Of a stretch of 34,388 bases of DNA, positions 7,941 through 16,895 are shown one piece after another. Positions within the stretch are counted from its first letter, which is position 1. Every line of letters begins with the position of its first letter. The DNA comes from Xanthobacteraceae bacterium (GTDB taxonomy: Bacteria; Pseudomonadota; Alphaproteobacteria; Rhizobiales; Xanthobacteraceae). The position numbers and the translations under genes are program-made. The notes under the pieces were generated by a model. It saw only the letters and a list, made by a program, of their open reading frames with translations, did no database searches and was not told the DNA's origin. Where the stretch lies: positions 1-34,388 of the forward strand of contig JASHPU010000162.1 in the NCBI GenBank assembly GCA_030037885.1, in the 5' to 3' direction.

Positions 7941-7971
7941 CCTGGATTGCTTCGCTTCGCGCGCAATGACG
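7941..7971. repeat. Dispersed repeat of the GGATTGCTTCGCTTCGC type
   Basis: The segment carries GGATTGCTTCGCTTCGC followed by GCGCAATGACG, with ATTGC and GCAAT as outer arms. This is a very common intergenic repeat in Rhizobiales and other proteobacteria. It sits in the convergent gap between the dehydrogenase and the lipoprotein gene, 58 bp after the CCCGGG unit. Confidence 0.6.
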
Positions 7972-8077
7972 GGCGAGTGGATGATCGACCTGAAATCATC
8001 ATGCTCTGAAGCGTATGATCAGAGGAAGCCGTTGCGATCGATTGCGCAACATGATGGATGTCGCGGCTTTTTTGCCC

Positions 8078-8530
8078 TCAATAAATCGGCGACTGGAGCG
8101 TCGGCGCCGGCCCCGTCGGTTGCTGTGGAACAGGCACCGGAGCGGGCGCCGTGACAGCGCCGGTCGCGGGGTCGAACGGCCAGTATTGCTGAGCGCCGCA
8201 TCGATCGGTGACCACCCCATAGCGCGAATTGACGACGGCGCCGCCGTCCATGAAAAACACGTAAGTGCGCCGCTGCCCGCGCTCGACGTAGCGCACGCAG
8301 GTGAGCCAGTTCCAGCCGGTTGTGGCGTGCACCCAGCGCGGCGGCGAAATCTCGAAATTGCTGTAGCCGGGATAGCCATTAAAACCGCGCAGAGCATTGG
8401 CGGCGAGCACGCCATAATTGGCCGGTGCGGCTGCCGGGGCGGCGTTTTCCGAAAGCGGTAGCGCGCTGCAGGCGGCGAGTAGCATGGCTGCCGTGACCAA
8501 TGCCGCGCCCCGCCACGTTGTCGCCTTCAT
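8078..8530 (-). CDS. Small lipoprotein of unknown function
   Basis: A 150-residue predicted lipoprotein. The N-terminus has a basic start, a hydrophobic stretch and a lipobox LLAAC with the acylated Cys at residue 21, then an Ala/Pro-rich linker. The folded part holds VHATTGWNWLTCVRYVERGQ, RTYVFFMDGGAVVNSRYGVVTD and the ending CGAQQYWPFD. A Pro/Thr-rich tail follows. The Met at 8530 is preferred because it gives a standard signal peptide; upstream in-frame Mets at 8548 and further would add a non-signal-like extension. I know similar conserved lipoproteins from Bradyrhizobium relatives but no function. It is divergent from lptE, 164 bp apart, so the two promoters share the gap. Confidence 0.8.
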   Translation of the reverse strand: MKATTWRGAALVTAAMLLAACSALPLSENAAPAAAPANYGVLAANALRGFNGYPGYSNFEISPPRWVHATTGWNWLTCVRYVERGQRRTYVFFMDGGAVVNSRYGVVTDRCGAQQYWPFDPATGAVTAPAPVPVPQQPTGPAPTLQSPIY

Positions 8531-8694
8531 CGTCGCATTGTCTCGCATTTGGCAGAAGGGGAAAAGGCAGTCGCAAAGCGTTGTCCGGCGCATTTGTCCG
8601 GACCGGCCGCCGCCATCGGAGCCTTGCTCGGTAGACGGCGGCCTATGTATAGCTGTTAGGTTTTCTGCGCTAGGCGGGCGGTGCTGGGGGATCA

Positions 8695-9267
8695 ATGCCG
8701 ATGCGGTGGGGCAAACATGTCGGAGCTTTGCGCCGGCTCATGCCGGTCGCTGCCGTGCTTGCGCTAGGCCTGCTTACTGCAGCCTGTTTTCAGCCGCTCT
8801 ACGGCAGTCATCCGCTCGGCGCGAGCGAGTCGGTTCGCGATAAGATGGCCGGGGTCGAGGTTGCACAAATCGCGGCCAAAAACGGGACGCCGGAGGCCCG
8901 GCTGGCCGTGGCGCTGCGCAACGCGCTGATGTTCGATCTCAACAACGGTGCGGCGCCGGTTGCGCCGACGCATCGGCTGACGATCACGCTCAATTCCGGG
9001 ATCATGACCGTCATCGTCGACGTGGCGAGCGGGCGGCCCGAAACCCAGGTCGAGGCGCTTAACGCCACCTTTACCTTGACCGAAATCGCCACCAAGAAAG
9101 TGGTGTTGAACGTCGCCACGTCCGGACGCGCCTCGTTCGACATTCCGGGCTCGGCGCAACGCTTCGCCCGGCAGCGCGCCTCGCGCGACGCCGAAGACCG
9201 CGCCGTGAATGCGGTGGCGGAGAACATCCGGAACCGGCTGGCTTCGTTCTTCGTCGCCGGGACCTGA
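8695..9267 (+). CDS. lptE: LPS-assembly lipoprotein LptE
   Basis: A 190-residue outer-membrane lipoprotein that plugs LptD in the LPS translocon. A signal peptide ends in the lipobox LLTAAC (Cys31), followed at once by FQPLYG, the hallmark start of mature alphaproteobacterial LptE. The rest fits the family: RLAVALRNALMFDLN, a long beta-strand core, and a C-terminal helix QRFARQRASRDAEDRAVNAV. GGGGGA four to five bases before ATG 8695 supports the start. In many alphaproteobacteria lptE sits between leuS and holA; neither is present here. Instead lptD follows after 235 bp on the same strand, which places both translocon subunits together at the head of a polysaccharide gene block. Confidence 0.88.
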   Translation: MPMRWGKHVGALRRLMPVAAVLALGLLTAACFQPLYGSHPLGASESVRDKMAGVEVAQIAAKNGTPEARLAVALRNALMFDLNNGAAPVAPTHRLTITLNSGIMTVIVDVASGRPETQVEALNATFTLTEIATKKVVLNVATSGRASFDIPGSAQRFARQRASRDAEDRAVNAVAENIRNRLASFFVAGT

Positions 9268-9502
9268 CCGGGCGGCGGCTAACCCGGTCCGTTCTCCTCG
9301 CCGCCGGCAAGCTGCGGTCGACCCCGGAAAAGGCCGCGCCTTTAACCGATTCTTGTGCATATTCAAGGGGCTTCGTGCCTTGGCAAAGCCACTTTTGCGG
9401 CACAGGAAGCGGCTGGGGGATGCCGTTTCGCCGATCGTCCTGCTGCGCCGGCCCGGATCACCGGGGCGGCGTCTTTGCGTCGTATTGCTGGGAGCACGAT
9501 TA

Positions 9503-11995
9503 GTGGCGGAGCTGAGGGGTAGCCGCAGGCTTCGGCGGCGGCGCGGCGGTGCGGTGTTCGTTACCGCATTTGCCGCCGTCGCGATCGGCTTCGGCCTTTG
9601 CTGCGTGCCGGCCCGCGCTCAGGTGGGCGCGGGATCAATGTTGCATTTCCCCCCTCGGCCCACGCCCCCGCCTTCGACCCATATGCCGCCGGCCAACACG
9701 CCGATGCTCGTGCAGGCCGACGAGATGAAATACGATTATTCGAACAACACCGTCTCCGCGGTCGGCCACGTCCAGATTTACTACGGCGGCTCGACGGTGG
9801 AGGCCGACCAGGTGATCTACGATCAGAAGACCAAGCGTCTGCGCGCCGAGGGCAACGCCAGGCTGACCGAGCCGAACGGCCGCATCACCTACGGCCAGGT
9901 CATCAATCTCACCGACGATTATCGCGACGGCTTTGTCGACTCGCTGCGTCTGGAGTCGCCGGACGATACCCGGATGGCGGCGGCGCGGGCCGATCGGTCG
10001 CACGGCAATGTCGAGGTGCTGCAGGACGGCATCTATACCGCCTGCGAGCCGTGCAAGGACGATCCGAAGAAGCCGCCGGAATGGCAGATCAAGGCGCTGC
10101 GCATCATTCACGACGACAACGAGAAGATGCTCTATTTCGAAAACGCCTCGGTCGATTTCTTCGGCTTGCCGGTGGCGTATTTCCCGTTTCTCTCGACGCC
10201 GGATACGACGGTCAAGCGCAAGAGCGGCTTTCTTTTTCCGTCGATGTCGACGAGCACCGCCTACGGCGCGGCCATCTCGACGCCGTATTACTTCAATCTT
10301 GCGCCCGACTACGACCTGACCCTTTACCCGATGTTCACGAGCAAGCAAGGCGCGCTGGTGGAGGCGGAATGGAATCAGCGGCTGCTCAACGGCTCCTACA
10401 GCATCAGGGCCGCCGGCATCTATCAGCTCGACCCGTCGTTCTTTGCCGGCGAATACGGACAGGGGGCAGCGCAGACGCAAAGCTTCCGCGGCACCGTGCT
10501 GACCGCCGGCCAGTTCGACATCACCAAGCAATGGGTCTGGGGCTGGACCGGCGTGCTGGTGACCGATCCGACCTTCATCACCGACTACGGGCTCGGCCGC
10601 TTCAACGGCGTCAATCTCGATCCGTTCAAGACCGGCACCAGCGTCAGCGATGAAGGCGTGTCGCAGCTGTACCTGGTGGGCCGCGGCGACCGCAGCTATT
10701 TCGACATGCGCACGATCTACTACACGGGCTATTCCGAGCTCGACCAGGAAAGCCAGCTGCCGATCGTCGCTCCGGTGCTGGATTACTCGCGGACGCTGCC
10801 GAACCAGGTGGCCGGCGGCGAATTGAGCTACAAGCTCAACGTGACGAGCCTGTCGCGAGAGCAGGCGAGCTATGATCCGATCAGCGAGGCTGCGGTCAAT
10901 AACAATATCTGCGCCAACGGCATCGCCGAGACGGCGGATCCGGCGCTGCTCAACAAGGACAACTGCCTCTTACGCGGCATACCCGGAGTTTATACGCGGG
11001 CCTCGGCCGAGGTGGATTGGCGGCGCACCATCGTCACCGACAACGGGCAAATGATCACGCCGTTCATGCAACTGCGCGGCGACGTCGCCTCCGTCGACGT
11101 GGCCAACCAGCCCGGCGTGTCCAATTACATCAGCCCCGGCGATAGCGAGCTGGCGCGCTTCATGCCGGCAGTCGGCGTCGAGTACCGCTATCCGTTCATC
11201 GACGTCGAGCCGTGGGGAACGCAGACCATCGAGCCGATCGCCCAGCTCATTCTGCGCCCGAACGAGACCGACATCGGCCAGTTTCCCAACGAGGATGCGC
11301 AGAGCCTGGTGTTCGACGACACCAACCTGTTTTCCATCGACAAATTTTCCGGCTGGGACCGCGTCGAGGGCGGCGGCCGGCTGAATGCCGGCATGCAATA
11401 CACGGCGCAGTTCAATCAGGCCGGTACGGTCAATGCATTGTTCGGCCAGTCTTATCAGCTCTACGGGCTGAACTCCTATACGGTCGGCGACATCACCAAT
11501 ACCGGCCTCGACAGCGGCCTCGACAAGCCCATCTCCGATTACGTCGGCCGCATCTCGTACCAGCCGAACTCGACCTACATGTTCCTGGCTCGCGCTCGCT
11601 TCGACGAGGCGACGTTCGAGATGGAGCGCTTCGAGCTGGAGATGCGGGCCAATTACGATCGCCTGGGCCTGAACTTCCTGTACGGCGATTATGCAGCCCA
11701 GCCGGCGCTCGGATTCCTGAACCGGCGTGAAGGCTTCCTCGCCGGCGCTTCGTTCAAGGTTACCAGCAACTGGGTCGTGCTGGGCTCGGTCGCCTACGAC
11801 CTCATCGCCAACCAATTCAATTCGACACGCTTCGGCGTCGGCTACGTCGACGACTGCTTCATGCTGGCCGCCAATTACATTACCGGCTATGTGTACAACG
11901 GCACCAGCAATCCCATTCCCAACACTGGATTCGTGATGGAGTTCAGCCTGCGCACGTTGGGTCCCAACGTACTGACAGCGACCGGCTCCTACTAG
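9503..11995 (+). CDS. lptD: LPS-assembly outer-membrane protein LptD
   Basis: An 830-residue beta-barrel that inserts LPS into the outer leaflet together with LptE. The order is a signal peptide (residues 1 to about 39, ending PARA), a Pro-rich linker, and the OstA/LptA-like jellyroll (MLVQADEMKYDYSNNTVSA, then YYGGSTVEADQVIYDQKTKR). Next comes a CEPCKDDPKKPPEWQ segment, then NASVDFFGLPVAYFPFLSTP, and a long barrel domain ending in an aromatic residue (TATGSY), as outer-membrane proteins do. Further cysteines in NNICANG, DNCLLRG and VDDCFML could form disulfides as known for LptD. The GTG at 9503 is chosen because GGGAGC precedes it and the signal peptide then starts correctly; the open frame continues upstream without a stop but has no family resemblance. 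Confidence 0.93.
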   Translation: MAELRGSRRLRRRRGGAVFVTAFAAVAIGFGLCCVPARAQVGAGSMLHFPPRPTPPPSTHMPPANTPMLVQADEMKYDYSNNTVSAVGHVQIYYGGSTVEADQVIYDQKTKRLRAEGNARLTEPNGRITYGQVINLTDDYRDGFVDSLRLESPDDTRMAAARADRSHGNVEVLQDGIYTACEPCKDDPKKPPEWQIKALRIIHDDNEKMLYFENASVDFFGLPVAYFPFLSTPDTTVKRKSGFLFPSMSTSTAYGAAISTPYYFNLAPDYDLTLYPMFTSKQGALVEAEWNQRLLNGSYSIRAAGIYQLDPSFFAGEYGQGAAQTQSFRGTVLTAGQFDITKQWVWGWTGVLVTDPTFITDYGLGRFNGVNLDPFKTGTSVSDEGVSQLYLVGRGDRSYFDMRTIYYTGYSELDQESQLPIVAPVLDYSRTLPNQVAGGELSYKLNVTSLSREQASYDPISEAAVNNNICANGIAETADPALLNKDNCLLRGIPGVYTRASAEVDWRRTIVTDNGQMITPFMQLRGDVASVDVANQPGVSNYISPGDSELARFMPAVGVEYRYPFIDVEPWGTQTIEPIAQLILRPNETDIGQFPNEDAQSLVFDDTNLFSIDKFSGWDRVEGGGRLNAGMQYTAQFNQAGTVNALFGQSYQLYGLNSYTVGDITNTGLDSGLDKPISDYVGRISYQPNSTYMFLARARFDEATFEMERFELEMRANYDRLGLNFLYGDYAAQPALGFLNRREGFLAGASFKVTSNWVVLGSVAYDLIANQFNSTRFGVGYVDDCFMLAANYITGYVYNGTSNPIPNTGFVMEFSLRTLGPNVLTATGSY

Positions 11996-12025
11996 GCGCA
12001 GCGCCGATTCCGGCAGCCAACCGCA

Positions 12026-12793
12026 ATGCGCAAACCTGAACAACAATCGTCGGCGAGCGCCGCGGTGCAGTACGTCGATCGCTTGGAGTTTACTGTCGCG
12101 CCATGGGCTTGGCCGTTTGCAGAAAGCCGCCGCACCGCGATCACGCAGTTTTTCGACAGGCTTCGCGAAACCAAGCCGGCGCTGTGGAACGGCAAGCTGT
12201 TGTTGTTGCGCGACGCGAGCGTCGTCGGCGCCACGATGTCGGGCGCGTTTTTCGAAACCGACTACGCCGCCATGCTGGCCGCAATGACCTGGGACGCCAT
12301 GGGTGAGCGGGTCAAATCCTGTTTTCCGGCGGCCGCCGTGCTCAGTGCCGATGGCGCTTTCATTCTCGGCGAGATGGCCAGACACACGCAAAATGCCGGC
12401 CAGATTCTCCTGCCGTGCGGCTCCGTCGAGCGCGGCGACGCGAGCGACGGCCGCGTCGACCTGTTCACCACCTTGCGCCGCGAGCTTGTCGAGGAAACCG
12501 GCATCGGCGCCGACAGCTTGGCCGCTGCCGCGGGCTGGTACGCGGTCGGCATCGGGGCGCTGTTGCCGCTCATCAAGGTGATGCGCGCCGCCGCTCCGGC
12601 GGATCAGTTGCAACAGCGGATTTGCGCGAATTTGGCCGGGCAGCAGGACCCCGAGTTATGCAATATCGTCATCGTGCGCGATGCATCGGACCTGGACCAG
12701 CGGGTCCCGCCCTGGGTGACCGCTTTTTTGCGGCATTTCTGGCAGTCCGCCGGGCGGCCGGCGGCGCCTTCAGCCGGTGGTGCGGCCTGTTAG
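12026..12793 (+). CDS. Nudix hydrolase-like protein
   Basis: A 255-residue cytosolic protein with a C-terminal-central Nudix box. The conserved second half LRRELVEETGI is complete. The first half reads CGSVERGD and is separated from it by an extra ASDGRV, so the box is about six residues longer than the canonical spacing. The N-terminal half (VAPWAWPFAESRR, ALWNGKLLLLRDA) resembles the leader domain of Nudix proteins that act on nucleoside diphosphate derivatives. The gene begins 30 bp after lptD on the same strand. The ATG at 12026 has no strong Shine-Dalgarno. Its place before heptose and nucleotide-sugar genes suggests house-cleaning of sugar nucleotides, but the substrate is unknown. Confidence 0.75.
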   Translation: MRKPEQQSSASAAVQYVDRLEFTVAPWAWPFAESRRTAITQFFDRLRETKPALWNGKLLLLRDASVVGATMSGAFFETDYAAMLAAMTWDAMGERVKSCFPAAAVLSADGAFILGEMARHTQNAGQILLPCGSVERGDASDGRVDLFTTLRRELVEETGIGADSLAAAAGWYAVGIGALLPLIKVMRAAAPADQLQQRICANLAGQQDPELCNIVIVRDASDLDQRVPPWVTAFLRHFWQSAGRPAAPSAGGAAC

Positions 12794-12961
12794 GGCGCCC
12801 CCTGCACCGCAACACGGTTCCCGTCCGTTGCGGCATATTGCCCTCGTAAGGCGGAGCCGGTATCAAGATCCGCAACGCTGGCGGTCCACGGCGCCTAGTC
12901 GGAACGATGCGCGGCGGCGGATCGCCGCTTTGTCGAGCAGATCGGGTCGGGAGAGAGCATC

Positions 12962-13543
12962 GTGCGCGAGCTGTTGCAGCGGTATTTCGGAACGCTGGAA
13001 GGCGCGCTGAACGGCGCCGAGGTGACGGATTTTTCCGGCAAGACGCTGACGCTCGAAGACGGCTGCGATTGGATGCGCCGCATCGCCCACCAGGCTCATG
13101 ACGCCGGCGACAAGATCATCTTCGTCGGCAACGGCGGCAGCGCCAGCATCGCCAGCCATCTGGCGATCGACTTTTCCAAGAACGGCGGCCTGCGCTCGAT
13201 GGCATTCAATGACGCAGCGGCGCTCACCTGTCTCGGCAACGATCTCGGCTATGAGAACGTGTTCGCCACCCAGATCGATTTTCATGCCCGTCCCGGCGAT
13301 GTGTTGATCGCGATATCGAGCTCCGGCCGCTCGCCGAACATCTTGGGCGCCGTAAAGGCGGCACGCCAGCGCGGCTGCAAGGTGGCGACGTTCTCGGGCT
13401 TCACCGAAGAAAACGAATTGCGGCGTAGCGGCGACGTCAATTTCTACATTCGCGCCCGCGAATACGGCTTCGTCGAAGTGGCGCATCTGGCGCTCTGCCA
13501 CGCCGTGCTCGACATCGACATGGGCTGGCGGCCGCCGGCGTGA
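12962..13543 (+). CDS. gmhA: Phosphoheptose isomerase-like SIS protein (GmhA type)
   Basis: A 193-residue SIS-domain protein resembling sedoheptulose-7-phosphate isomerase, the first step of ADP/GDP-heptose synthesis. The sugar-phosphate loop VGNGGSASIASHLAIDF is at residues 55-71 and the second SIS motif ISSSGRSPN at 118-126. By eye the metal site of E. coli GmhA (His, Glu, Gln, His) corresponds to His66, Asp70, Glu172 and His180, so two ligands are conservatively changed. GTG 12962 is preceded by GGGAGAG with good spacing. The stop overlaps the next gene's start by four bases (GTGA), showing translational coupling to gmhB. It could serve LPS core heptose or another heptose glycan. Confidence 0.88.
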   Translation: MRELLQRYFGTLEGALNGAEVTDFSGKTLTLEDGCDWMRRIAHQAHDAGDKIIFVGNGGSASIASHLAIDFSKNGGLRSMAFNDAAALTCLGNDLGYENVFATQIDFHARPGDVLIAISSSGRSPNILGAVKAARQRGCKVATFSGFTEENELRRSGDVNFYIRAREYGFVEVAHLALCHAVLDIDMGWRPPA

Positions 13544-14211
13544 CGCCGCGGCGATCGCCTTTATCCGCAATGGCGATCGACGACCTCGGCCTTTGGTGCA
13601 ATACCGGCGCGGCGGATTGGGCCTTCCGCCCGGCGCTGTTTCTCGACCGCGACGGCGTCATCGTCGCCGATACCGGCTATCTCGGCCGCGCCGAAGACGT
13701 GCGCCTCCTCGACGGCGCGGCGGGCGCGATTGCGCGCTGCAATTGTTTACGGATTCCCGTCGTCGTGGTCACCAACCAGTCCGGCATCGCCCGCGGTTAT
13801 TATGCGTGGAGCGGATTCCACGCGGTGCAGACGGCCTTGTCCGCAGCGCTGGCCGCCGCCGGTGCCCGGCTCGATGCGGTGCTTGCGTGCGCTTATCATG
13901 CCGACGGACAAGAGCCATTGCGCCGCGCCGCGCATCCTTGGCGCAAGCCGAATCCGGGCATGATCCTCGCCGCCGCCGAACGCATGAATCTCGACCTGCC
14001 ACGGTCATGGATCGTCGGCGACAAGCTGGAGGATGTCGCCACCGGCGCGGCCGCCGCGCTCGCCGGCGGCACTTTGATCGGCTCCGGTGCCGGCGCGCGG
14101 CGGCAGGCGTCGCGGCTCGAAACCGCGCGCTTCGCCGTGACGGCTGCCGCAAGCTTGGCCGATGCTGTCGCCGCGCTGCTCGAAGCTGGACGTTTGGCGG
14201 TGCGGCCATGA
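13540..14211 (+). CDS. gmhB: HAD phosphatase, heptose-1,7-bisphosphate 7-phosphatase (GmhB type)
   Basis: A 223-residue HAD-superfamily phosphatase. Catalytic motif I is LFLDRDGVIVADTGYL with nucleophile Asp36 and acid Asp38. Motif II is VVVTNQSGIARG (77-86), and motif III is RKPNPGM followed by IVGDKLEDV (158-166). This layout is that of GmhB, which removes the 7-phosphate of heptose bisphosphate. The zinc loop is altered: Cys117-x-x-His120 is retained, but the later Cys pair of E. coli GmhB is replaced by His132 and Trp134 (AAHPWRKP). The GTG at 13540 overlaps the gmhA stop; an ATG ten codons in is an alternative. The end overlaps the next gene by ATGA. Confidence 0.88.
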   Translation: MTPRRSPLSAMAIDDLGLWCNTGAADWAFRPALFLDRDGVIVADTGYLGRAEDVRLLDGAAGAIARCNCLRIPVVVVTNQSGIARGYYAWSGFHAVQTALSAALAAAGARLDAVLACAYHADGQEPLRRAAHPWRKPNPGMILAAAERMNLDLPRSWIVGDKLEDVATGAAAALAGGTLIGSGAGARRQASRLETARFAVTAAASLADAVAALLEAGRLAVRP

Positions 14212-15662
14212 GCGCCATGCAAGGCGCGCCGCCGCTATCGTCGCCGCGCAAGGAGGCGATCCGCAGCCGCGCCGATGCGGCCGCGCCCGAGCGCGCCAAA
14301 TGGCGTCGGCGCGCCGCCTTCTTTCACGGCGAGGATTTGCGTTACCTGAAGTTTCTCATTCCCCAAGGCGCGCGCGTCCTGGAGATCGGCTGCTGCACCG
14401 GCGAATTGCTGGCCGAGCTGAAACCGTCATTCGGCGTCGGCGTCGATCTCAGCGCGGCCTCGATCGAACTCGCCCGGCGCGCCTATCCGAACCTGCACTT
14501 TTATGTCGGCGACGTCGAAGCTCCGGATCTCATCCGCTCGTTGCCCGGGCCATTCGACTTCATCGTGATCGTCGACACGCTGGGTTCGCTCGACGACTGC
14601 CAAAGCATGTTCGAATGTCTGCACACGCTGTGCACTCGCGAGACGCGGCTGATCGTCGGCTATTATTCGCACTTGTGGTATCCGCTCGTGAAGCTCGCCG
14701 AAGCAATCAGCTTGAAAATGCCGCAGCCGCCGCAGAACGTGCTGGCGCCGACCGATATCACGGCGCTCGCCGCGTTGGCCGATTTCGAGGCGGTGAAAGG
14801 CGAGCGACGGCTGCTGGCGCCGGAACGGCTGTTCGGTCTGGGCCGGCTGCTCAATCGCTTCCTGGCGCCGTTGCCGTTGATCAACAGCCTGTGCCTGCGC
14901 CATTACACCGTTTGCCGCTCGCTGCGCCGCCTGGGCGAGCCGCCGCGCAGCGCCAGCATCGTCATCCCGGCGCGCAACGAGCGCGGCAACATCGCGGCCG
15001 CGGTGCGCCGCATTCCGCAGTTTGCGCAAATGCAGCAAATCATCTTCGTCGAAGGTCATTCCCGCGACGACACCTGGAGCGAGATCGAACGCGTCATCGC
15101 AGCCCATCCGCAGCGCGACATCAAGGCGTTGCATCAGCCGGGCACCGGCAAGGCGGACGCCGTCTATGCCGGCTTCGCCGCCGCCAGCGGCGACGTGCTG
15201 ATGATCCTGGACGCCGATCTCACCATGCCGCCGGAGCAATTGCCGAAATTCTGGGAAGCGATCCGTTCCGGCAAGGGCGAGTTCGTCAACGGCACGCGCC
15301 TCGTCTACCCACTCGAGCATGACGCCATGCGCTTTCTCAATCTGATCGCCAACAAGCTGTTCTCGCAGGCCTTCACCTGGCTGCTCGGCCAGCGCTTTAC
15401 CGATACGTTGTGCGGCACCAAGGTGCTGCGCCGCGCCGACTACGAACGGCTCAAGGCGGCCCGCAGCTATTTCGGCGATTTCGATCCGTTCGGCGATTTC
15501 GATCTGATCTTCGGCGCCTCGAAGCTCAGCTTGAAAGTCGTCGAAGTGCCGATCCGTTATGCCAGCCGGACCTACGGGGAGACGCAGATCTCGCGCTTCC
15601 GCCACGGCCTGATGCTGCTGCGCATGGTCATGTTTGCCTTCCTGCGCATCAAGGCCCAGTGA
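14208..15662 (+). CDS. Methyltransferase-glycosyltransferase family 2 fusion
   Basis: A 484-residue two-domain protein. Residues 30-235 are a class I SAM-dependent methyltransferase: motif I VLEIGCCTGELL at 58-69, acidic GVGVDLS at 77-82, and GDVEAPD at 101-107. Residues 249-480 are a GT2 glycosyltransferase of the GT-A fold: SIVIPARNERGNI at the start, a nucleotide-sugar DxD motif DAD at 335-337 in MILDADLTMPP, and a later TDTLCGTKVLRR and FGDFDLIFGASK region typical of polyprenol-phosphate-mannose synthase-like enzymes. The start ATG overlaps the gmhB stop. It probably transfers and methylates a sugar for the surface glycan made by its neighbours; donor and acceptor are not evident. No transmembrane helix is clear. 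Confidence 0.88.
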   Translation: MSAMQGAPPLSSPRKEAIRSRADAAAPERAKWRRRAAFFHGEDLRYLKFLIPQGARVLEIGCCTGELLAELKPSFGVGVDLSAASIELARRAYPNLHFYVGDVEAPDLIRSLPGPFDFIVIVDTLGSLDDCQSMFECLHTLCTRETRLIVGYYSHLWYPLVKLAEAISLKMPQPPQNVLAPTDITALAALADFEAVKGERRLLAPERLFGLGRLLNRFLAPLPLINSLCLRHYTVCRSLRRLGEPPRSASIVIPARNERGNIAAAVRRIPQFAQMQQIIFVEGHSRDDTWSEIERVIAAHPQRDIKALHQPGTGKADAVYAGFAAASGDVLMILDADLTMPPEQLPKFWEAIRSGKGEFVNGTRLVYPLEHDAMRFLNLIANKLFSQAFTWLLGQRFTDTLCGTKVLRRADYERLKAARSYFGDFDPFGDFDLIFGASKLSLKVVEVPIRYASRTYGETQISRFRHGLMLLRMVMFAFLRIKAQ

Positions 15663-16808
<1,146 letters not shown>

Positions 16809-16847
16809 CGCTTCCTTGACTTGCGCGCCGGAACCAATCCATTGAGA

Positions 16848-16865
16848 CGCCGCCGTTCGGCGGCG
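16848..16865. repeat. GC hairpin between gmd and manC
   Basis: CGCCGCCG and CGGCGGCG form a perfect eight-base stem around TT, in the 87-bp gap between gmd and manC. No T-run follows. It could stabilise or segment the transcript; it is not a clear terminator. Confidence 0.5.
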
Positions 16866-16895
16866 CGGGCCGGCCGGTCAGCTTAAGGGCGCAGC

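Noticed and set aside
9209-9502. Open extension of lptD upstream into lptE
   Set aside because: The extension has no family similarity and would bury the signal peptide; GTG 9503 has a good Shine-Dalgarno and starts a normal signal sequence.
16848-16865. Rho-independent terminator between gmd and manC
   Set aside because: The stem is perfect but the loop is only two bases and no T-run follows.
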